A stretch of 64,000 bases of DNA. Origin: Diprion similis (taxonomy: Eukaryota > Arthropoda > Insecta > Hymenoptera > Diprionidae). Made by a program: the position numbers and the translations under genes. The first letter of the stretch is position 1. Every line of letters starts with the position of its first letter. Below are positions 1-12,039 of the stretch, piece by piece. The DNA is taken from the NCBI RefSeq assembly GCF_021155765.1, contig NC_060114.1:3410001-3474000 (forward strand), written 5' to 3'. Below the pieces are notes generated by a model that was given only the letters and a program-made list of their open reading frames with translations, ran no database searches and was not told the origin of the DNA.

Positions 1-150
1 GAGCTCCATAAGGTTGAACATCCGGACATCTATTTCGTGGAGAAGGTCCTCGAGAAGCGGGGATAAAAATTATACGTCAAGTGGCTAGGTTTTGACAATA
101 CACACAACAGTTATAAATGGATAAACAGGATAAATGAATCTGATATGTAA
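1..150 (+). pseudogene. Polinton/Maverick-like integrase, C-terminal chromodomain, broken
   Basis: Frame 1 reads as a chromodomain: the segment YFVEKVLEKRG is followed, after an in-frame TAA at 64-66, by LYVKWLGFDNTHNS and a terminal TAA at 148-150. A C-terminal chromodomain of this kind is known from retroviral-type integrases of Polinton/Maverick elements and of some LTR elements. The convergent PolB gene 80 bp away makes the Polinton reading preferable. The rest of the integrase lies left of the window. The TAA sits where a lysine-like codon would be expected, so the copy is probably inactive unless the stop is a sequencing error. Confidence 0.65.
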
Positions 151-230
151 TATTGAATAAACGAAATTATTTTTCAAGTATTTGTCTTTATTTTCACATC
201 TTAGAGATACAATTAACATCGATGCTTAGA

Positions 231-3200
231 TTATCTGCAGGTCTTCTTGTAGCCCCACGGCAGCGTATCGGTTGTGTTTCGAAATACGATACGCTTGTCG
301 TCGTTCCAGCTCAGTGCTACTTTCTTCTGTTCAATGGTATAGACCTGATGCTTCTGACTTTGTATCAGACTCTGACGTTCGACTAAATTTTCGTGTTCTA
401 AAGCACACTTCAAGTAATCATCGAAAGTTATAGTTTTTAATAGGGATCCTTTGACACCCTTGGCTCGCTTTTCATCCTTATCTTCACCCATCACTCTGAA
501 TGAGTACAACTTCGCTCTCAAGCCAATAAATTCCTCCATTATTTTTCCATTACACTCATCTTTCATCAAACCCAAAACTTTTTTGTTAACCAACGGCATT
601 CCGTAGACATTATCAGGTGGATAATCGGAGGTATCAAATTTATCTATATCCTGTTTGATGCATTCGTAAACGTTGGGGACGGTGAAGTGATATATCAAAC
701 TGTCCGTGTCAGTGTACATTAATTTCGCCTGATGCCCAAATTTCGTTTTAATATACTTGTAGTGAAAATCGTAGATAAAGGTCTTCGCAAGATCTAAAAT
801 GGAGAAGCCTGCATACAATGGTTTGTTGAGTTTGACTGTCGTTCTACGCAATTCAACTATTATCATATCTTTATCAAAGATTGTACAACTGTGGAAATTT
901 GGTTTGGCTATAGTAGCTCTAGCATTGTATCTTCCATCCCATTTCGTGATCAGCCTGACATCTCTATACTTCCTAACATTTTCCATTGTCTTACCGAAAA
1001 CTGCGTTGTTCATCAGTTTATAGAAGTTTTTTTCGAATTCATTGTTTGATTTTTTGCGTAAGTCGGTATTTAAATCTATGTATTTTTTGAGCCACGGTGT
1101 TTGTCTGAACTTGAGAACTCTATGAATTTTAACTAGTTTTAAACCTAATTCTAAGCATTGTTTCAAGACGCGATAGTGAACAATATAGTTTTGCTTGGGA
1201 AGTAGCGTGGTCGTCAATTTCGGCTGCTTACTTTCTGAGATGGGAGGTACGTAGTGCTCCGGACACAGTGGTAGATCTTTATGCGTTTCATGCAGTTCCT
1301 CAGGATATTCCAAATCTACCTCTAATATGTAGCCCAACTCCGCTTCGTCTGAGATGGCAAAAACATCAAATTGTCCGTAATCTAATATCCATTCGAAAGC
1401 ACTGCACGGCAGAGCAAAGCTCATTGCCGCACCGTACAAGTTGTTAACGTCGAAGTACATGAGATAAGACTCTTCAAGCGCTGGATTGAAAGCATCTCCC
1501 ATGTATCTATTGTTAGCCTTTGCATATCGATTAGAGCATTGGGACACACCACCTCGAATACCTTTTTCTATGAACATAAGCATATCTATATCAGTGAGAA
1601 GCTCGAGTTCGATGCCGGTACACTTCAACATTGCGTCAAACGAAAGACCGGGCGCTGTATAATAATGTAAAGGGTCCAGGTTGTACGTTGCACGACAATT
1701 TTGTCGAAAGTTTTCAAAAACGTCAGCCAACAGAAAAACGTCAGTTTGCAAATATAAGTCTGAATATTCCCCCAACGTTTTAAGATTAAAAGCTTGCCAA
1801 ACTTTACACGCGTGTGCGTAATCGTTATCCGAAATATCTTGGTTGTTGAATTTTGAATCAAATTTTTCTTTAGGTGGTAACTTTACGTCCGCGAGCTTCT
1901 CCCAACCATCCATGTACTCGTATGGAAAAACACCTTTCCTGGTTAGTAACTCGAATTTTTCAGAGCTAGTGCTAAATTTACGTGTAATTGCTTTTTGATC
2001 ATCATTCAAATACGTTGCCAATTTTTCGAGGCTGCTGGGCATAAAACGGAACGAATCTAGAAATCTAAACTTTATACCTGTCCCCTTGACATATTTTGTG
2101 AATGAAATGTACTTTTCTTTGTTGACGGGTAGAAGCTCAAGAGTACCCTGGAAAGTTGTGGCCAATGCTTTAATCAGAAAATGCGAATCGTAACCCGACA
2201 GATTGTGAAATATCACTGGAATAGTATGCCACTTTTGATAATTAATATTACAGCTTCGATGCGCAGGACCACGGTACTTTCCTGTGAAATGACAGTGATC
2301 ACGGTGTTTCACGTCTTCGCGCGTGAACGGCTTTTCACAAATATGACATACCTTTGATAAATTGAATTCGTTGATTTTACTGGAGTTCAGCGACTCCATA
2401 GGTTCAATGGTTTCAAAATACGTTTTTAAAGAGTGTGCCAATTGCTCCAACGCGTTCACAAACCATTCGATGCAAGTCTCCCCGCGGTTAATTTTGAACG
2501 TTGAAATGGAATCGTTAAAGGTGCAATGGAGGTAATATGCTATACTGTAAGGAATATGATTTTGGTAAATTGTTCTATTTTTTGATAATTTAATTTTGGT
2601 AGCTTGCAACAAGCATTCAAGATCCGCATAAATACAGAACGGAACGGTTTCTTTGCGAGCATAATTTTTAAATTTCAGAATCTTTTCCGCTTCCTCGGGT
2701 AAAACAATTTTGGTCTCGTTTAATTTGAAGCAATCGATTCTGTGCTTTGTAAGACATTCTTCAGAGTGAGAATGCGTCAGACATCTATCACATAACCAAA
2801 CACGATGTCCATGTTTTGAAATTTGAGAACTTATCAATCGCGACAAATTCCGAATCCAAGCAAAATGAAAGATTCTATGTTTTACACAATATTTAATATC
2901 AACATCATCACCATCATCATCATTGTCATCGTTAGTCATTTCGGCTTCTATCGCTAAAAGATGAATTACAGGTTTATCAGACTCATTCTGACTCAAGAGA
3001 ATCGGTACTATTTCACTTTTTTCCCCACCATCTTGATGTATACCATAAACATTGATGGAAAGGCTGTTGAGTTTTTCAAATTTCGAAATAGTATTTTTAT
3101 CTAGCGACATAGGAAAGTTTATACCATCATACCGTAGCACTGAGCTGAAAGGTGGGTACGAGCTCGTTCTGTTGGGATTTCTGTTGTTAGCTGGGTACAG

Positions 3201-3998
3201 AGCTGCGGTGACCGACCAAAGGAAGCAGTACGGGTCGTTGTTTCGGATGTTTACCACAGCCCTCGTATCTGTGATGTGCTTCGGTGACGGGGTGTAGGTG
3301 GTATACAGACCACCTCGAAGTGGAGTATACTTGTTAATGTTGATGGCAAGATTGATAATTTCAAGTAACGACCAGCCTGAATCCTTTTCTTTGAAATCTT
3401 CCACCTTTCTTAACAAACGGTTTGTTACATTTTCGATGAACCATTCGTTGATATCCGTTGTCTGGAGGATGATTTCGTTTCTCGTATTAAAGAATTTGTT
3501 CTCTTCTACTGTGTGGTCATCCTTCTTCACTTCAAATTTACAAGCCAGGATAACGTTTACTTTTAGGCTCCCCGTTTTCCGCGAAGCGTTTTTCAGTCTT
3601 GTCACAGCAAGTACCTTTGCGTCTTCTAGAAACCTCTCCACGTCTTTATGTTCCAAATTGGTGATGGATCCGGTTCTTATTCTGCCCTCAAAAGCAGACT
3701 CCAAATCTTCCCAGTGTACGCGATCGCTTCTTCTTTGTTTCCGCGTACCGTCACCCGTTCTCCGTAGACGTTTGAATTTTTCCACCACCGATTTCAAGAG
3801 TCCGATCTTTGTGTTGATTTTCATTTTCTCACCCATCGTTGAGGCCTTCCGCAGATTTTTTTTTAGAAGCTGAATATTTTGCGTCCCAAATTTAATCCAT
3901 TTCTCAATTTCCATTGGCGATGATTTGTCCACCATTTTGTACGCAGATTCCATAATGTTGATCAATTTCGAACGTTTCGCGGATTCCATCTTTCTCAC
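231..3998 (-). CDS. Protein-primed family B DNA polymerase, Polinton/Maverick-like
   Basis: An uninterrupted 1255-residue frame. The 3'-5' exonuclease motifs are visible: Exo I with D459 and E461 (YADLE), Exo II HNLSGYD (N599, D604), Exo III around [11 protein letters not shown] (D753, D759). The polymerase motifs follow: motif A DVNNLYG (D850), motif [16 protein letters not shown] (about 994-1008), motif C YTDTDS (D1097, D1099). Between Exo I and Exo II lies a zinc/HNH-like segment (CHIC at 551, then [11 protein letters not shown] and HRSCN). The N-terminal third has a [13 protein letters not shown] segment (about 258-270) and a Cys/His cluster (403-423), both of which I associate with such polymerases in arthropod genomes. 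All catalytic acidic residues are present, so the reading frame looks functional. Start: the first ATG (3998) is followed by a second in-frame ATG three codons later; either could be used. It converges on the integrase remnant at 1-150. Confidence 0.9.
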   Translation of the reverse strand: MRKMESAKRSKLINIMESAYKMVDKSSPMEIEKWIKFGTQNIQLLKKNLRKASTMGEKMKINTKIGLLKSVVEKFKRLRRTGDGTRKQRRSDRVHWEDLESAFEGRIRTGSITNLEHKDVERFLEDAKVLAVTRLKNASRKTGSLKVNVILACKFEVKKDDHTVEENKFFNTRNEIILQTTDINEWFIENVTNRLLRKVEDFKEKDSGWSLLEIINLAININKYTPLRGGLYTTYTPSPKHITDTRAVVNIRNNDPYCFLWSVTAALYPANNRNPNRTSSYPPFSSVLRYDGINFPMSLDKNTISKFEKLNSLSINVYGIHQDGGEKSEIVPILLSQNESDKPVIHLLAIEAEMTNDDNDDDGDDVDIKYCVKHRIFHFAWIRNLSRLISSQISKHGHRVWLCDRCLTHSHSEECLTKHRIDCFKLNETKIVLPEEAEKILKFKNYARKETVPFCIYADLECLLQATKIKLSKNRTIYQNHIPYSIAYYLHCTFNDSISTFKINRGETCIEWFVNALEQLAHSLKTYFETIEPMESLNSSKINEFNLSKVCHICEKPFTREDVKHRDHCHFTGKYRGPAHRSCNINYQKWHTIPVIFHNLSGYDSHFLIKALATTFQGTLELLPVNKEKYISFTKYVKGTGIKFRFLDSFRFMPSSLEKLATYLNDDQKAITRKFSTSSEKFELLTRKGVFPYEYMDGWEKLADVKLPPKEKFDSKFNNQDISDNDYAHACKVWQAFNLKTLGEYSDLYLQTDVFLLADVFENFRQNCRATYNLDPLHYYTAPGLSFDAMLKCTGIELELLTDIDMLMFIEKGIRGGVSQCSNRYAKANNRYMGDAFNPALEESYLMYFDVNNLYGAAMSFALPCSAFEWILDYGQFDVFAISDEAELGYILEVDLEYPEELHETHKDLPLCPEHYVPPISESKQPKLTTTLLPKQNYIVHYRVLKQCLELGLKLVKIHRVLKFRQTPWLKKYIDLNTDLRKKSNNEFEKNFYKLMNNAVFGKTMENVRKYRDVRLITKWDGRYNARATIAKPNFHSCTIFDKDMIIVELRRTTVKLNKPLYAGFSILDLAKTFIYDFHYKYIKTKFGHQAKLMYTDTDSLIYHFTVPNVYECIKQDIDKFDTSDYPPDNVYGMPLVNKKVLGLMKDECNGKIMEEFIGLRAKLYSFRVMGEDKDEKRAKGVKGSLLKTITFDDYLKCALEHENLVERQSLIQSQKHQVYTIEQKKVALSWNDDKRIVFRNTTDTLPWGYKKTCR

Positions 3999-4309
3999 TT
4001 CTCACGTGCTCTTGACAAGTATAAACTTGAATGTCCGTTTTTCCGTGATGGTAATTCGTTTTATAGGCAGAGCTGTACGTGTGTCTACGCACGTAATCGC
4101 TTTGCTTCGTTTGCAAAACATATACTCGAGGGTTCGTTATATTCGCTGTAAGCCGCCGGTTGGAGGGGATAGCCGAAACGATCGAAGCGCTCCGGTGATG
4201 TTACATGTACTCTTATGGATGTACGCCCGCTATTATCGGTGGTAACCGCTTTAACTAAATTTTCCCCATAAGATTTAACATAGACGTTACGCTCAAATGA
4301 GGGCTCCAC
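3904..4309 (-). other. Open minus-strand stretch upstream of PolB, unassigned
   Basis: Two overlapping minus-strand open frames (4309-4085, 74 codons, and 4116-3904, 70 codons) sit directly upstream of, and in other frames than, the polymerase start. The first has ordinary-looking composition (ends near SSICFANEAKRLRA). They could be a small Polinton ORF, the remnant of a longer polymerase N-terminus lost by frameshift, or chance. I do not recognise either product. Confidence 0.2.
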
Positions 4310-4359
4310 TAGCGCGGCTTCTCAGCGAATAGAAGACCTTGAAAGGTATTTGGTGGGGG

Positions 4360-4562
4360 GAAAGAACGTCACGTGGTTCGATATCGTGGGAACAGAATGT
4401 TACGTGGTTCACCCAAGCCAATCTTGGAACTATAAATTGTCGACTGTCACGTAGTTAATATCATACTGGTCTCTCGACCTCACAAGCAGTTTTCGGGAAG
4501 AGAATGTCACGTGGTTGATGTCGGGTTAACGAAAACAATTCTTAGAACTATTAATTGTGAAA
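4360..4562. repeat. Degenerate tandem repeat with GAATGTCACGTGGTT core
   Basis: The core GAACGTCACGTGGTT / GAATGTTACGTGGTT / GAATGTCACGTGGTT recurs three times (near 4366, 4395, 4503). Two of them are followed at similar distance by GGAACTATAAATTGT or GAACTATTAATTGTG. This looks like a decayed tandem array between the Polinton remnant and the Penelope region. No gene is seen in it. Confidence 0.5.
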
Positions 4563-4714
4563 TGTAGGGCGTCAAATATCGCACTGCAAGCCGCTCAAGG
4601 TTTACCGGAACATTCCTGCGATGGGTACGCTGAGAACAGATGGGTTTACGTCTCCGCTACACCTCGACCGTCGGTAGGAGGGACGACAGCGAAACTAATG
4701 GTAAGGCCGCATCA

Positions 4715-4850
4715 TTTTGAGCTTCGGTCGATAAAACGGTTGGTAAGGCAGCAAGATTTTGACCTTCGGCTGATGACAATGTCGATAAGGTTGAACCTTC
4801 GGTCGATAAATAGGTAGCGCTATTTCAATCTTCGGTCGGTACAGCGGACT
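4715..4850. repeat. Minisatellite, ~35-bp unit, core CTTCGGTCGATAAA
   Basis: The core CTTCGGTCGATAAA, with variants CTTCGGCTGATGAC, CTTCGGTCGATAAA and CTTCGGTCGGTACA, occurs four times at roughly 35-bp spacing between about 4725 and 4845, each preceded by a TTTTGA/TTTCAAT-like segment. The units have diverged. Confidence 0.6.
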
Positions 4851-4960
4851 GTGACGTCATCGCGGAGAAGAGTTTGAGTCTAGGCAAGATGTCAGTGAGT
4901 GTCGGTAACAGGAATCTATACGCAGAACCGGCATTGTATTACTACTGTAGGAACTTTTAC

Positions 4961-5564
4961 ACAGGTCCAAAAACACAAAGTTATGTGTGGTGGGTGTCAG
5001 ATTATAATTTTCTTGTGTATTTTTCCCGCTGAATACGAAATTGAAGTCAGAATTGTGGGCCAATGTGAAATATCTTGAGAAAAACCATAAAACTCATCAG
5101 AACGATGATCTAGTAATTTTTTCTTGTGGTGTTTTTGATCGAATGTTTCTTTTTGTTTGTTTCTGTTTGTACCATTCACCGCTACTCTGCAACTATGTCT
5201 GTTTTTATCTTATGGGGCTTTTATATTATAAAAAACATTAAAAACCCATAAAAAGCATAATCTAAAAAAAATAATTACAAACAAATCTAACTATATACGA
5301 CCTCGGGATGGCCCCATAAGATAAAAACAAACATATTTGTAAAGCACTGCTGCACGGTGTAGAGAGAAACAAACAAAAAACATTCGATGAAAGAACCGGA
5401 AGAAAAAATTACTAGATCATGCTTCTAATTGGTTTTATGGTTTTTCTTTAAGATTCTTCACATTGACCCCCAATCCTGACTTCAGATTCATGTTCAGTGG
5501 GAAAAATACACAAGAAAATTATAGTCTGGCCCCCAGCACACATAACTTTTTTTTGTGGACCTGT
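4961..5564. repeat. Long imperfect inverted repeat (two ~255-bp arms, ~92-bp loop)
   Basis: Arm 4961-5218 is an imperfect reverse complement of arm 5311-5564. Matching landmarks are ACAGGTCCAAAAACACAAAG against its complement near 5560, TTTTCTTGTGTATTTTTCCC against GGGAAAAATACACAAGAAAA, and TTTTTATCTTATGGGGC against GCCCCATAAGATAAAAA. The right arm abuts the Penelope-like coding remnant. Penelope-like elements are known to carry rearranged, often inverted, truncated copies at their 5' side, so the arms are probably Penelope 5' sequence. A separate foldback element is the alternative. Confidence 0.75.
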
Positions 5565-7102
5565 CTTATCAACTGTTGGATTGACCTTCAGACAGACTGT
5601 CTTTATGCAGCGTTCAATGACAGTCACGACCGCATTTTCATACGACAAGTCCAAATGGGTCGATTGGCTTAATAACTGCACACTGATGTTTGGTATCAAC
5701 AAACTTCGATATATTCTAATAACAATATCTAATGGTCACAGTGTTTAGCCTAGAGCGTATGGTTTACCAAGAATACACAAACAAGAAATTCCTAAGCGCA
5801 TAATTGTGTCGTTTGTCAAACAGCCCTACTCATCAACTCGCCAGTCTACTCAATTCTTGGATTTCATCCAGCATTGGACCACTTGTTTCTGAAATCACCG
5901 ACAGTTTTTTCTTTGTGGGAGAAATCAAAAACTTGGTATTACCGCAAAACTACGTCCTAATCTCAATTTATGTAATCTCATTATTCACTACTGCACCACA
6001 TAAATTAGCTGTGGATACTCTGAGTAAGCGTTGGTCTGATGCCCGCGATAAGATACCTATTTCTTTATCCGATTTACAATTAGTCAGCGCATTAAATATA
6101 TGTTTCCGGGCTACTATTTTTAAATGTAATGCTGAGAACTACGCACAATCTTACGGTCTGACTTTGGGTTCCACTTGTCACCGATTTTGTCCAATCTAGT
6201 TATGGATTATTTGGAACAACACTGTATTAACATACTGGACTTAGAGACACCTTTCTACTTTAGATACGTAGACGACGTAATCACCGCTGTCCCACGTCTC
6301 AAAATTGGTGCTATTCTCGAAACTTTCAACAACTATCACCCAAGATTACAATTCACCACCGAGGTTGAGTCAGAGGATGAAATAGACTCTCTTCGTGTTC
6401 TGGTCATCAACGACAATTCCAATGTTCCAATGAAACTGACTGACACAACAAAAAACATGGCCCCAAAGGTATCTCAACCATCTTTTACATCATCCAAGAT
6501 CTTAAAAAGTCGATACGATTGTCAATCTGTAAGTGAATAAAACTATCAGACATTTGAGCTTTGAATTTGATGACAAGAACTAAACGCGTATTTATAATCT
6601 ACTATGTCTGAATGAAGATCCTACTGTCATTTCAACAAACCCATTCGTCGACAATATAATTTCATTCTTTCGTTCGTTGACTCTGACAATAACTGCTCTA
6701 CAAACTCTATTGACACTCCTGGACCGTTTGTTGTAATCCTTTATGTCGTGGGCCTCCTTGAACTGTTAAATAGAATCTTTCACAAGCATAACGTAACTTA
6801 TGAAATTCCTCGCTTAAATTTGCAAGCGAACGTACATCGGTCAAAGTGGTAGACAAATACACACAAGTATGACTGAATATAAACGAGATATTCATGATAA
6901 TGCTGATAAGCATACGGCCTTGACCAATCACATGACCATTTATGACCAGACAGCTATCTTATTGTTAGATGAAGAGCTCTTATATTACAAACAATCACTC
7001 TTAGAAATGTGCAATATTGTTGAATACGCCAGTTGCGTAATTCTCCGCCAAGACGTGGATAAGCATCTTAGCGATATCTACATCTCTGCCATCACTAGAT
7101 AA
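5565..7102 (+). pseudogene. Penelope-like element (PLE): reverse transcriptase and GIY-YIG-type endonuclease remnant
   Basis: Plus-strand frames with several frameshifts and stops. About 5755-5820 reads RAYGLPRIHKQEIPKRIIVS, the conserved entry to PLE reverse transcriptases. 5837-6180 continues (YVISLFTTAPHKLAVDTLSK), ending LGST before a frameshift. 6175-6540 carries SPILSNLVMDYLEQ and the catalytic-type FRYVDDV. Around 6745-6850 another frame reads NVTYEIPRLNLQANVHRSKW. 6869-7099 encodes the C-terminal endonuclease part (EYKRDIHDNADKHTALTNH). The order RT then endonuclease is that of PLEs. At least two frame changes and internal stops make it inactive; the core of the endonuclease around 6850 seems to be missing. 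Confidence 0.85.
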
Positions 7103-7678
7103 CACGCAATTCATTGCATTACATAAAATCTTACTGACCGATCTGTCAATTGATTGTAATGCCTTTTCATGTTTCCCTTCTATGTATTTTAATCCTGGGT
7201 TATAAGTGGCGCATTTCTGCTCTAATGTTTGCTAATTCGCTTGCAGCAGGCATGGGCATGGTTTCGACTGTGTCAAAATTTTCTCACTGAATTCCTACCC
7301 TTTTCCGTCCAATGCTCTAAGTTAATACTTCTCAACGACGAGTCGGTAGGCGTATAGAATAGCTATGTAGCATCGTTTCCCAACGACTTTGCTGTTCAAT
7401 AGTTTTAAGTCTATTTTCTTGTAAGTATAAAATTATTCTTGTTCATGTCACCTTCATCAAGGCAGGTAACTATAGGTTACTGTTTATCTGATTGATCCAC
7501 TGATCTCTATTATAGTGGTATGATTATTATGAGAAAACAATACATAGTCGTTTCTGCCGCAAGAGATTTAGAGAAATGCAGTAGTAGTTAGTGAATAGAT
7601 GAATCAATCCACGTTTCATGAAGTAATTTGTGTGATGGTATTATTATTTGTTACACAGGTCGTTGACTGAGGAGTTGT
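7103..7678. other. AT-rich intergenic stretch, nothing recognised
   Basis: Between the Penelope endonuclease stop and the TIR element. No open frame of note, no repeat and no RNA gene seen. Confidence 0.5.
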
Positions 7679-8387
7679 AGTAAAGGAGTCCGATCTTTGT
7701 ACCTTTGATCCGGCATCAAAAATTCTTACAATAAGGCTTGCGCAGGCTGACGCTGAACGGCGCTGATATCACAAAGATCCAACAAATGGCGGGGAGACTA
7801 GACAGAGACAGATATACGCATTATTATTATTATGCATCTATTTCATAGAGGAAATGCTTTAACATCACCATAATAGACATAATTTTCATTATAATGCAAT
7901 TTCCGGCATATTGGAATATATAAGAAATAAGAGTGCGGCATAGAGTCGCGTGTACAAACACTATCCGCGTTTTTTCTTTCATGAAGTCGTCTTCGCCGAA
8001 AACGTGTAATAAGTTTGTGAGGTTATATTGATCCTCAACCTCTACTTACTTTTTTAAATAAAGATACACAATTAAAAATTATTATTTTATTCTATCTTTG
8101 CTAAACACTATTCGATTAATTCAATTTCCTACCTCAATATAATAACGATCATTAACACTTTATCCAATATAATTAACGCGGGCACGCGTGCGCAATTATA
8201 TGTATTTCGGGTGAGAAGCAATATATCATTTAGCTCACGATCGATGTTTATATATATATGTGTGTATACATATATATATAGTCAATTCTTACCAACTTCA
8301 CTTCGGAACTTTACGACGACAGCGATGCTTTGGATGAAATCTAAAACTACTACGTTTTCTCCCAAATAGAGATCGGACTCCTTTACT
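7679..8387. mobile_element. MITE-like element with TIRs AGTAAAGGAGTCCGATCT
   Basis: The left end AGTAAAGGAGTCCGATCT (7679-7696) is repeated in reverse complement at the right end (AGATCGGACTCCTTTACT, 8370-8387). The ~0.7-kb interior has no transposase frame, a TA/TG microsatellite at about 8251-8282, and two short AT-rich stretches. A clear target-site duplication was not found, so the superfamily is open. This is a non-autonomous DNA transposon by structure only. Confidence 0.6.
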
Positions 8388-9241
8388 CTAGTCTCCATGA
8401 GTAAGTCGTTCGGGGGTTCCTCCGCGAAGCGTCGTCGTTGCAGCGGTGTTGTCCGCCGAGCTTCTTAGACGGCACGTTAGTTGGCAGCACCTCCTGGGCA
8501 TGATTCCTGGCAGGCCTCGCAGCACACGTAGCGTTCGCCGTGCCTAACTTCTTCGGCAGTGCGTGCGCGGTACGTTGGACGGTACTGAGCCGGTAGAGGG
8601 CTCTTTGATGTTCTCGAGGTTGTTTCCAATCATCTAATTCTGGCCATGGACATCCCGCATAATTATTTTCAAAAATTTCAGGTGTATCGGATCAGGGCGA
8701 CGAAAGTAGCGTTGGACGGGCATGTCAAATAGGCGAGCTGGTTTTGCTCGACACGTCTCGGCTCTGTAGAAGATGTTTTTGCAGGCAGCCGCCTCGTGGC
8801 TCTCGGGAACGTGTGCAGGGGAGGCACGGGTACTAACTGCGAGGCGTTGAGCCACCTGCCAGGGTAGTTTCCTCGTCGAAGATGTACCCTCGGTGTCGGA
8901 ATGTCGGTAGTTGCATCATTCTCCTCCTTTTTTCCGCCTTTAGTGCTTAGGATAGCTCGGGATAGGTGGGAAAAGGAAAGACAAAACCAAGAGTAATTAG
9001 TAATAGAACTTAGAATTACAAAAGTGACCATATCGATTGCATGCATTCCTTGCTGCCTTTCCATTAAAAACGGGGATATCGGAGGTCACATAACGCGGTG
9101 CTAATTGCCGTGTTACAAACGTATACAAAATCGTCAACCCTCATTATTCACCTCCCCGGTTACTACAAAGTGTGAAAGCGGAGTCGGACCAAACCAACAT
9201 ATTCCCACCGCTCGGAAATAAATGGCTCTCGAGTCGTTACA
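8388..9241. other. GC-richer segment, possible minus-strand coding remnant
   Basis: 8390-9060 is less AT-rich than its surroundings. Two overlapping minus-strand open frames run here (9064-8678, 128 codons; 8855-8634, 73 codons), the latter reading ACKNIFYRAETCRAKPARLF. Neither matches a family I recognise. It may be a decayed gene or transposon ORF. 9065-9241 holds nothing I can name. Confidence 0.25.
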
Positions 9242-11299
9242 CACGTGTTTCGGACGCATTCTCAGCATATATTTTATTGTAAGAGTAACAATGTTCAAAA
9301 AAATTTGTAATCGCAAGATTATAGTGAGTATTAGTGGTAATATCTGAGAAAAAATTCACATCGTCACACCACGCAATCTAGATGAATTACACACCATTGA
9401 AATCTGACCTCGTTTTTGGAGATGGAGGAATTGCATTTTGTCTCGAATACTTGGTATGATGTGAATTTTTTCACAAATACTAGCACTAATGCCCGCTTAA
9501 ACCTCGCAGTTATAGATTTCTTGGAAGATTAATACTCTTGCGATGAAATGTATTCTAGGAATGTGGCAGTAACACCCGTATTTCAAATCAGGAAATCCAG
9601 TATCCTTGAGGCACGGGTTAGAGTTGAGATAAAAGTCTGATAAAGTTAGGGAATTATTTCTCAGTTATTTGAAGCTGATTTCGGGGGCCAGCCGGTCAGA
9701 ATTCAAAAGTGACCTTTTGAGGGACCACCCTAGACTTATCATAATCGCCATGTTTATTACCGCATTTTACATTCAGAGCCTTTTCCACCCGCTCAACTCG
9801 CTGCCGGAGCTTTCTATTTTCGCGGTCTTGATACGAAAACTTGTCCGCACTCTTTCTCTCGGCATTTCTTTACTTTCAATTAGACTCGCGTGTCATGCTT
9901 CTGGTGCAATGAAGACGAATTACGAACGCGAGCGGGAAATGGAAGCTCGTTAGTGAAAGTTTCAGACGTGCAACATGTGGCGACATCGGAGCATAGCGGA
10001 CGTTGCTACGCGTTCAGATTTTACACACGTTTTAATGTTTTAAATCAGTCCGGGGGTTTCTTTTGTTGCCGAAATAGTAGATTGCAACTCTGTAGTGGAA
10101 GAACCTCGAAAGCTGAGTATCAAGCGACGCATTCGATTCGCGACACGGACAGTTGGACCGATGAAATTGGACTGATTCGTGATACTTAAGAAATGTTTAG
10201 GAATCAGTTCCGATAGCATCCCGCAAAGTCAATGTTTGTCAAAACATCAATGCCCTTGTGCTAGTGAATTTCTTTTGTTGAAAGGCAGATTAATAATGGA
10301 TTTTGTTCACTTACATACGTTGTAAACTAGAAAGGTTTCGAAATATTCATCGTTGGCCACGATACAACGAACAAACATCAAAAATATTAACTACATCTTT
10401 GGGATCTATTTGATTTTCAGGATGTTTTTCCCCCGATTCGATCTGACAACGACAATTACGATAGAGCAGACACTTGTTGGATCCTCGAAATCGCTGTTGA
10501 TTGAGAATCACTTAATTTTTGACTGGTGCAGCGGCTTCTTTTCGGAGATGAAGGTCGTTTCACAAATCCTCAACGTCGCCCTGCCTTAGCCGGGGGTTAA
10601 CTTTGTTCCAATTTAATTTCTGTTATTGCTGAACGGTACACATCCGCCGAATGTAATCAAATGCAAGCCGATCTCTCGAGCTTTGTTATCAGCAATCATT
10701 CGACATGTGTAGCGGGGTTTCAAGCAGAAATACTTAGTTCCTTGGTTTTGATCCGCATCCTTCTTATAACGAGGACATCACGTTGTCATCACCGGAACCT
10801 CCGACATGCGATGCTTTAAATGAGCAAAAATTATTTCTAAAATACGTGACAAAAAAATTGCCCGTCAAGTCGTACCGAATGTTGATCACATTGACGTACC
10901 GCAATTACATCATCGAACTCATCGTTACGCCATTTGGAATTGTGGGTTTGATTTATCTGAGTATATTTTGAAGCTCAGATAGATTATCTAAGTAATAAGA
11001 ATTGGCTTATTGTTTCAAGTAGTATCCGAATTCAGTTAAAGCGGGTCATAAAAGGATATTTGAACGAGCGCTCGTTTTAATTTTTCGAATTTGGAATTAG
11101 GTTGTCGTGGTTCGTGCCAAACTTCAATTCAAATACACTCTTACCAACAATTACAGTTTCTCTGAATCGTTTCTCAAGATTCGGGTTCACAATAGTCTTA
11201 CTCACTCATATGATTTACTAATAGAATTACTTTAACTATATTAAAGTTCAAAGTTTCTCGATGCGATCGTTTTATAATTCTGCACTCTTCCTAATTTCG

Positions 11300-11345
11300 A
11301 AGTATTCTAAATTATCCGAAGTATTCTAAATTATCCGAAGTATGA
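11300..11345. repeat. Perfect 20-bp tandem duplication
   Basis: The 20-bp unit GAAGTATTCTAAATTATCC occurs twice in tandem and starts a third time. The other R blocks have one unit, so this is a private expansion of R1. Confidence 0.7.
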
Positions 11346-11714
11346 AATGCTTCAGATTTTAATTCAGCTCTTTTTCGTCCGGTGTCTAAAATGATTCTGT
11401 GTTTTCTGATCTGAATCAGGGTTTGCACGAAGAAGGAAATGCAGGAGGAATTTTGAGGATTGTGACTGGTGGACGAGGTTCATAGATATGTCTAGGTATA
11501 TTTTCAGGCGTAAATAGATTTTCGAAATAAGAAGAATCGGCTGAACGTTTCAAGTAGTATCCAAATTCAGTTGAAGCGGGTATTAAAAGGATAACTGAGC
11601 GACTACTCGTTTCAATTTCTCGTCAATCCTGTCTCAGTCTGGGATCAAGTTGTGGTGGTTCTTGCCAACTATCCAGTATTTCGAAATACTTGTTTCTACT
11701 CAACACTCTAATTC

Positions 11715-11742
11715 AAATATCAATATCAATATCAATCGTTTC
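11715..11742. repeat. (ATCAAT)n hexanucleotide microsatellite
   Basis: AATATCAATATCAATATCAATC in R1. The R3 counterpart (about 43417-43446) has at least one more unit, a length polymorphism between duplicates. Confidence 0.7.
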
Positions 11743-12039
11743 TCAAGATTCGGGTGAACAACAGTATCACTCACTCATATGATTCACTAATGGCACTACG
11801 TTAGTTGCATTAAAGTTCGACGTTTCTGAATATGATCGTCTTATAATTCTGCACTGCTCTGAATTTTCCCGTGTTCTGAATTGTCTGATATTTGAAATGG
11901 TTCGAATTTTGATTCAGCTCTTTTTCGCCCAATGTCTGAAATGATTCTGTGTTTTCTGCTTCGAGTTAGGATTTGAATGAATAATGAAACGGAGGAATGA
12001 TTTAGAGGATCGTTATTGGCGAACAGGGTTCTTACATAT

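Noticed and set aside
3298..3873. Plus-strand frame of 191 codons opposite the DNA polymerase
   Set aside because: Antisense shadow of the PolB coding frame, with no domain of its own.
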